This document shows, piece after piece, positions 62,771 to 64,000 of a stretch of DNA of 64,000 nt. The translations under genes and the position numbers were made by a program. Source of the stretch: Polydactylus sextarius (taxonomy: Eukaryota; Chordata; Actinopteri; Polynemidae); contig CM028921.1 of NCBI GenBank assembly GCA_016801845.1, forward strand, positions 14,325,275 to 14,389,274, written 5' to 3'. Position 1 is the first letter of the stretch, and each line of letters starts with the position of its first letter. The notes beneath the pieces are model-generated. The model was not told the DNA's origin, searched no databases, and was given only the letters and a program-made list of their open reading frames with translations.

Positions 62771-64000
62771 CCTCCGCTGTTTCCAAGTGGTATTACTGTT
62801 GCAAACACCAGACTGCTTTACACCAGGGTTGTCCCTCAAGTGTCAGTCTGCCAATTGTAATCATTGTTATCATTTACATCAGCTGTTGTCAAAGGAGCAA
62901 AATTTGACTTACACATGTATGTATTTACTGTTGTATAGCATGTATTGGATCAGCTTTCAGAATTGGCAAACATGGAATTCATTTAAAGAATTGGATTTGT
63001 GTCTAGTTTTGGTTTCACAGCAGAGTGACTGTCTGATTCAGTCTGTGGATTTTCAGTCCCGCTCCTGGTTATGGTCTTGTCCAGGGATTTTTGACATCAG
63101 GTGGCATGTAGAGGGAACTGAGTTTAATACTCATGTTATTCTGTTTTTTTTCAGTTTAGTTTTTAAACATAAGACATCTGGCAGTTTGGTTAAGAAAAAA
63201 AACAGGTTGTGATCAGTTTCCTCTCGGAACCAGTTCTCTTGGTTTATACCAGGTGACGGTGGATTCCCTCCAGAGTAGTATTTGATTTGGCTGTAGAAGC
63301 CCTGGTCAGACCATCTGTCTCTGTTAGATGTCAGCCGCCAAATCACAGCTCTGAAGTTTCCATCAAAGAGATTTGACTTACTTTAAGGGTAACTTTCCAA
63401 AACCAGATCGAATGTTGGAGATGTTGACTGAGGACTCTCTCTTTTGATTCAATGGTTTAATGTTTGTTTGTCTTGTGTTTTAGACAATGAAATGAGCAAC
63501 TTTAAAATGTGAACGTTGAGCATCAGATTTTACATCAGAATCCTCCTCAGAAGAGAGATACATCATGGAGATTTAGAGCAATTTCTACACCCGCTAGAAC
63601 CAGAAAATGACCCAGAATGCATTGCAGCTACAAGAGATGTTGCCACTTGAATAAACAAAAGTTTCCAACTTATTTTCATTCACTTTGGATTAGGTTCCTG
63701 TTCAAGGCAGCTTGCCCATGCAATCAATGTAGTCAATGAAAGGTATTCTGGGAAATGTAGGAAGGAAAGTTAAAAAAAATCCTGCTGGAAAGTGCTGAAC
63801 CTTGCAGACAGTCAATGATCTGAGGCTGGAGTGTGTTTCCTTCGTGCCGTGGGAGGAGATTTGTTTTTGAGACGTCGCCTCACAGACACAAAGCACGTTT
63901 CCTTTCATGTCCCGTCACAAGTCGAGTATAAACAGTTTTCATCAGACACGAGTTTGGTTGCGTCGGCTGCTCTCGGTCCCGGGGGTGACAGCTTATTTAT

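Larger units (their letters stand above)
30498..64000 (-). other. immp2l: IMMP2L intron hosting the LRRN3-like gene (continues beyond the window)
   Basis: The acceptor TGTCCCTTCAG at 30498-30508 ends an intron whose 5' end was not found. I saw no minus-strand match to the upstream IMMP2L segments (the GASMQP serine motif, or RGDIVS) up to 64000, so the intron is probably longer than 33.5 kb. It hosts the LRRN3-like gene on the opposite strand. The absence was judged by eye and is not a formal search. Confidence 0.7.
48701..64000. other. Gene-poor stretch right of the LRRN3-like gene
   Basis: No coding exon recognised on either strand. It contains repeat copies (50290-50480, 56700-56890, 58370-59050, 60175-60300, 62520-62770), poly-A/T runs, CCCA and CATC microsatellites, a perfect palindrome at 61462-61489 and repeat-free blocks that may be regulatory (49090-49260, 52360-52810, 54440-54660, 55840-56040). 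Confidence 0.6.

Noticed and set aside
63860..63910. A possible upstream IMMP2L exon (a GGCGACGTC run on the minus strand)
   Set aside because: The translation in any frame lacks RGDIVS and the preceding LLN.W motif, and no donor follows at the right phase.
1..64000. A new bacterial-type or defence-like gene system
   Set aside because: No operon-like gene cluster, CRISPR array or prokaryotic signals are present. The window is a gene-poor vertebrate locus.

Overview
The window is vertebrate nuclear DNA, almost certainly from a teleost fish. It has spliced coding exons with GT/AG boundaries, many CA/GT, CT, GAA and poly-A/T microsatellites, and remnants of repeat families typical of fish genomes (a Tc1-like transposon, L2-like and Rex1-like LINE tails, short inverted-repeat elements). 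Gene density is very low. Almost all short open frames are chance or low-complexity reading frames.

Two genes can be supported, one nested in the other. The host gene is IMMP2L (mitochondrial inner membrane peptidase subunit 2) on the minus strand. Its last three coding exons lie at 30432-30497, 14854-14956 and 3076-3201, and they join in one frame up to the stop codon. The exon with the catalytic serine was not found and should lie to the right, probably beyond position 64000. The nested gene is an LRRN3-type leucine-rich repeat neuronal membrane protein on the plus strand, with an intact single-exon reading frame of 701 codons at 46087-48192. It sits in the IMMP2L intron that begins at 30498. 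The same nesting and opposed orientation are known for human LRRN3 and IMMP2L, which supports both assignments. A splice acceptor at 45718 shows that the LRRN3-like mRNA has an upstream leader exon. The best candidate in view is a plus-strand segment ending in a strong donor at 32868/32869.

Layout: 1-3075, region 3' of IMMP2L, with a possible regulatory block around 880-1140. 3202-14853, intron with several dispersed repeats and an unusual T-rich GGTTC-repeat block. 14957-30431, intron with a hairpin, tRNA-derived SINE remnants, an L2-like tail and a decayed Tc1-like transposon sitting in the loop of a long palindrome (28307-29640). 30498-45718, intron with Rex1-like remnants, the putative LRRN3 leader exon, CpG-rich patches and a consensus CRE. 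45719-about 48700, LRRN3-like leader, coding region and 3' UTR. 48700-64000, more of the host intron, with candidate conserved non-coding elements (notably 52360-52810), repeat remnants and a 28-bp perfect palindrome.

I see no new enzymatic system, operon, CRISPR array or viral gene. The most interesting items are the nested arrangement, the divergent cytoplasmic tail of the LRRN3-like protein, the proposed long leader intron with upstream ORFs, the Tc1-in-palindrome structure, and several repeat-free GC-richer blocks that look like regulatory DNA.
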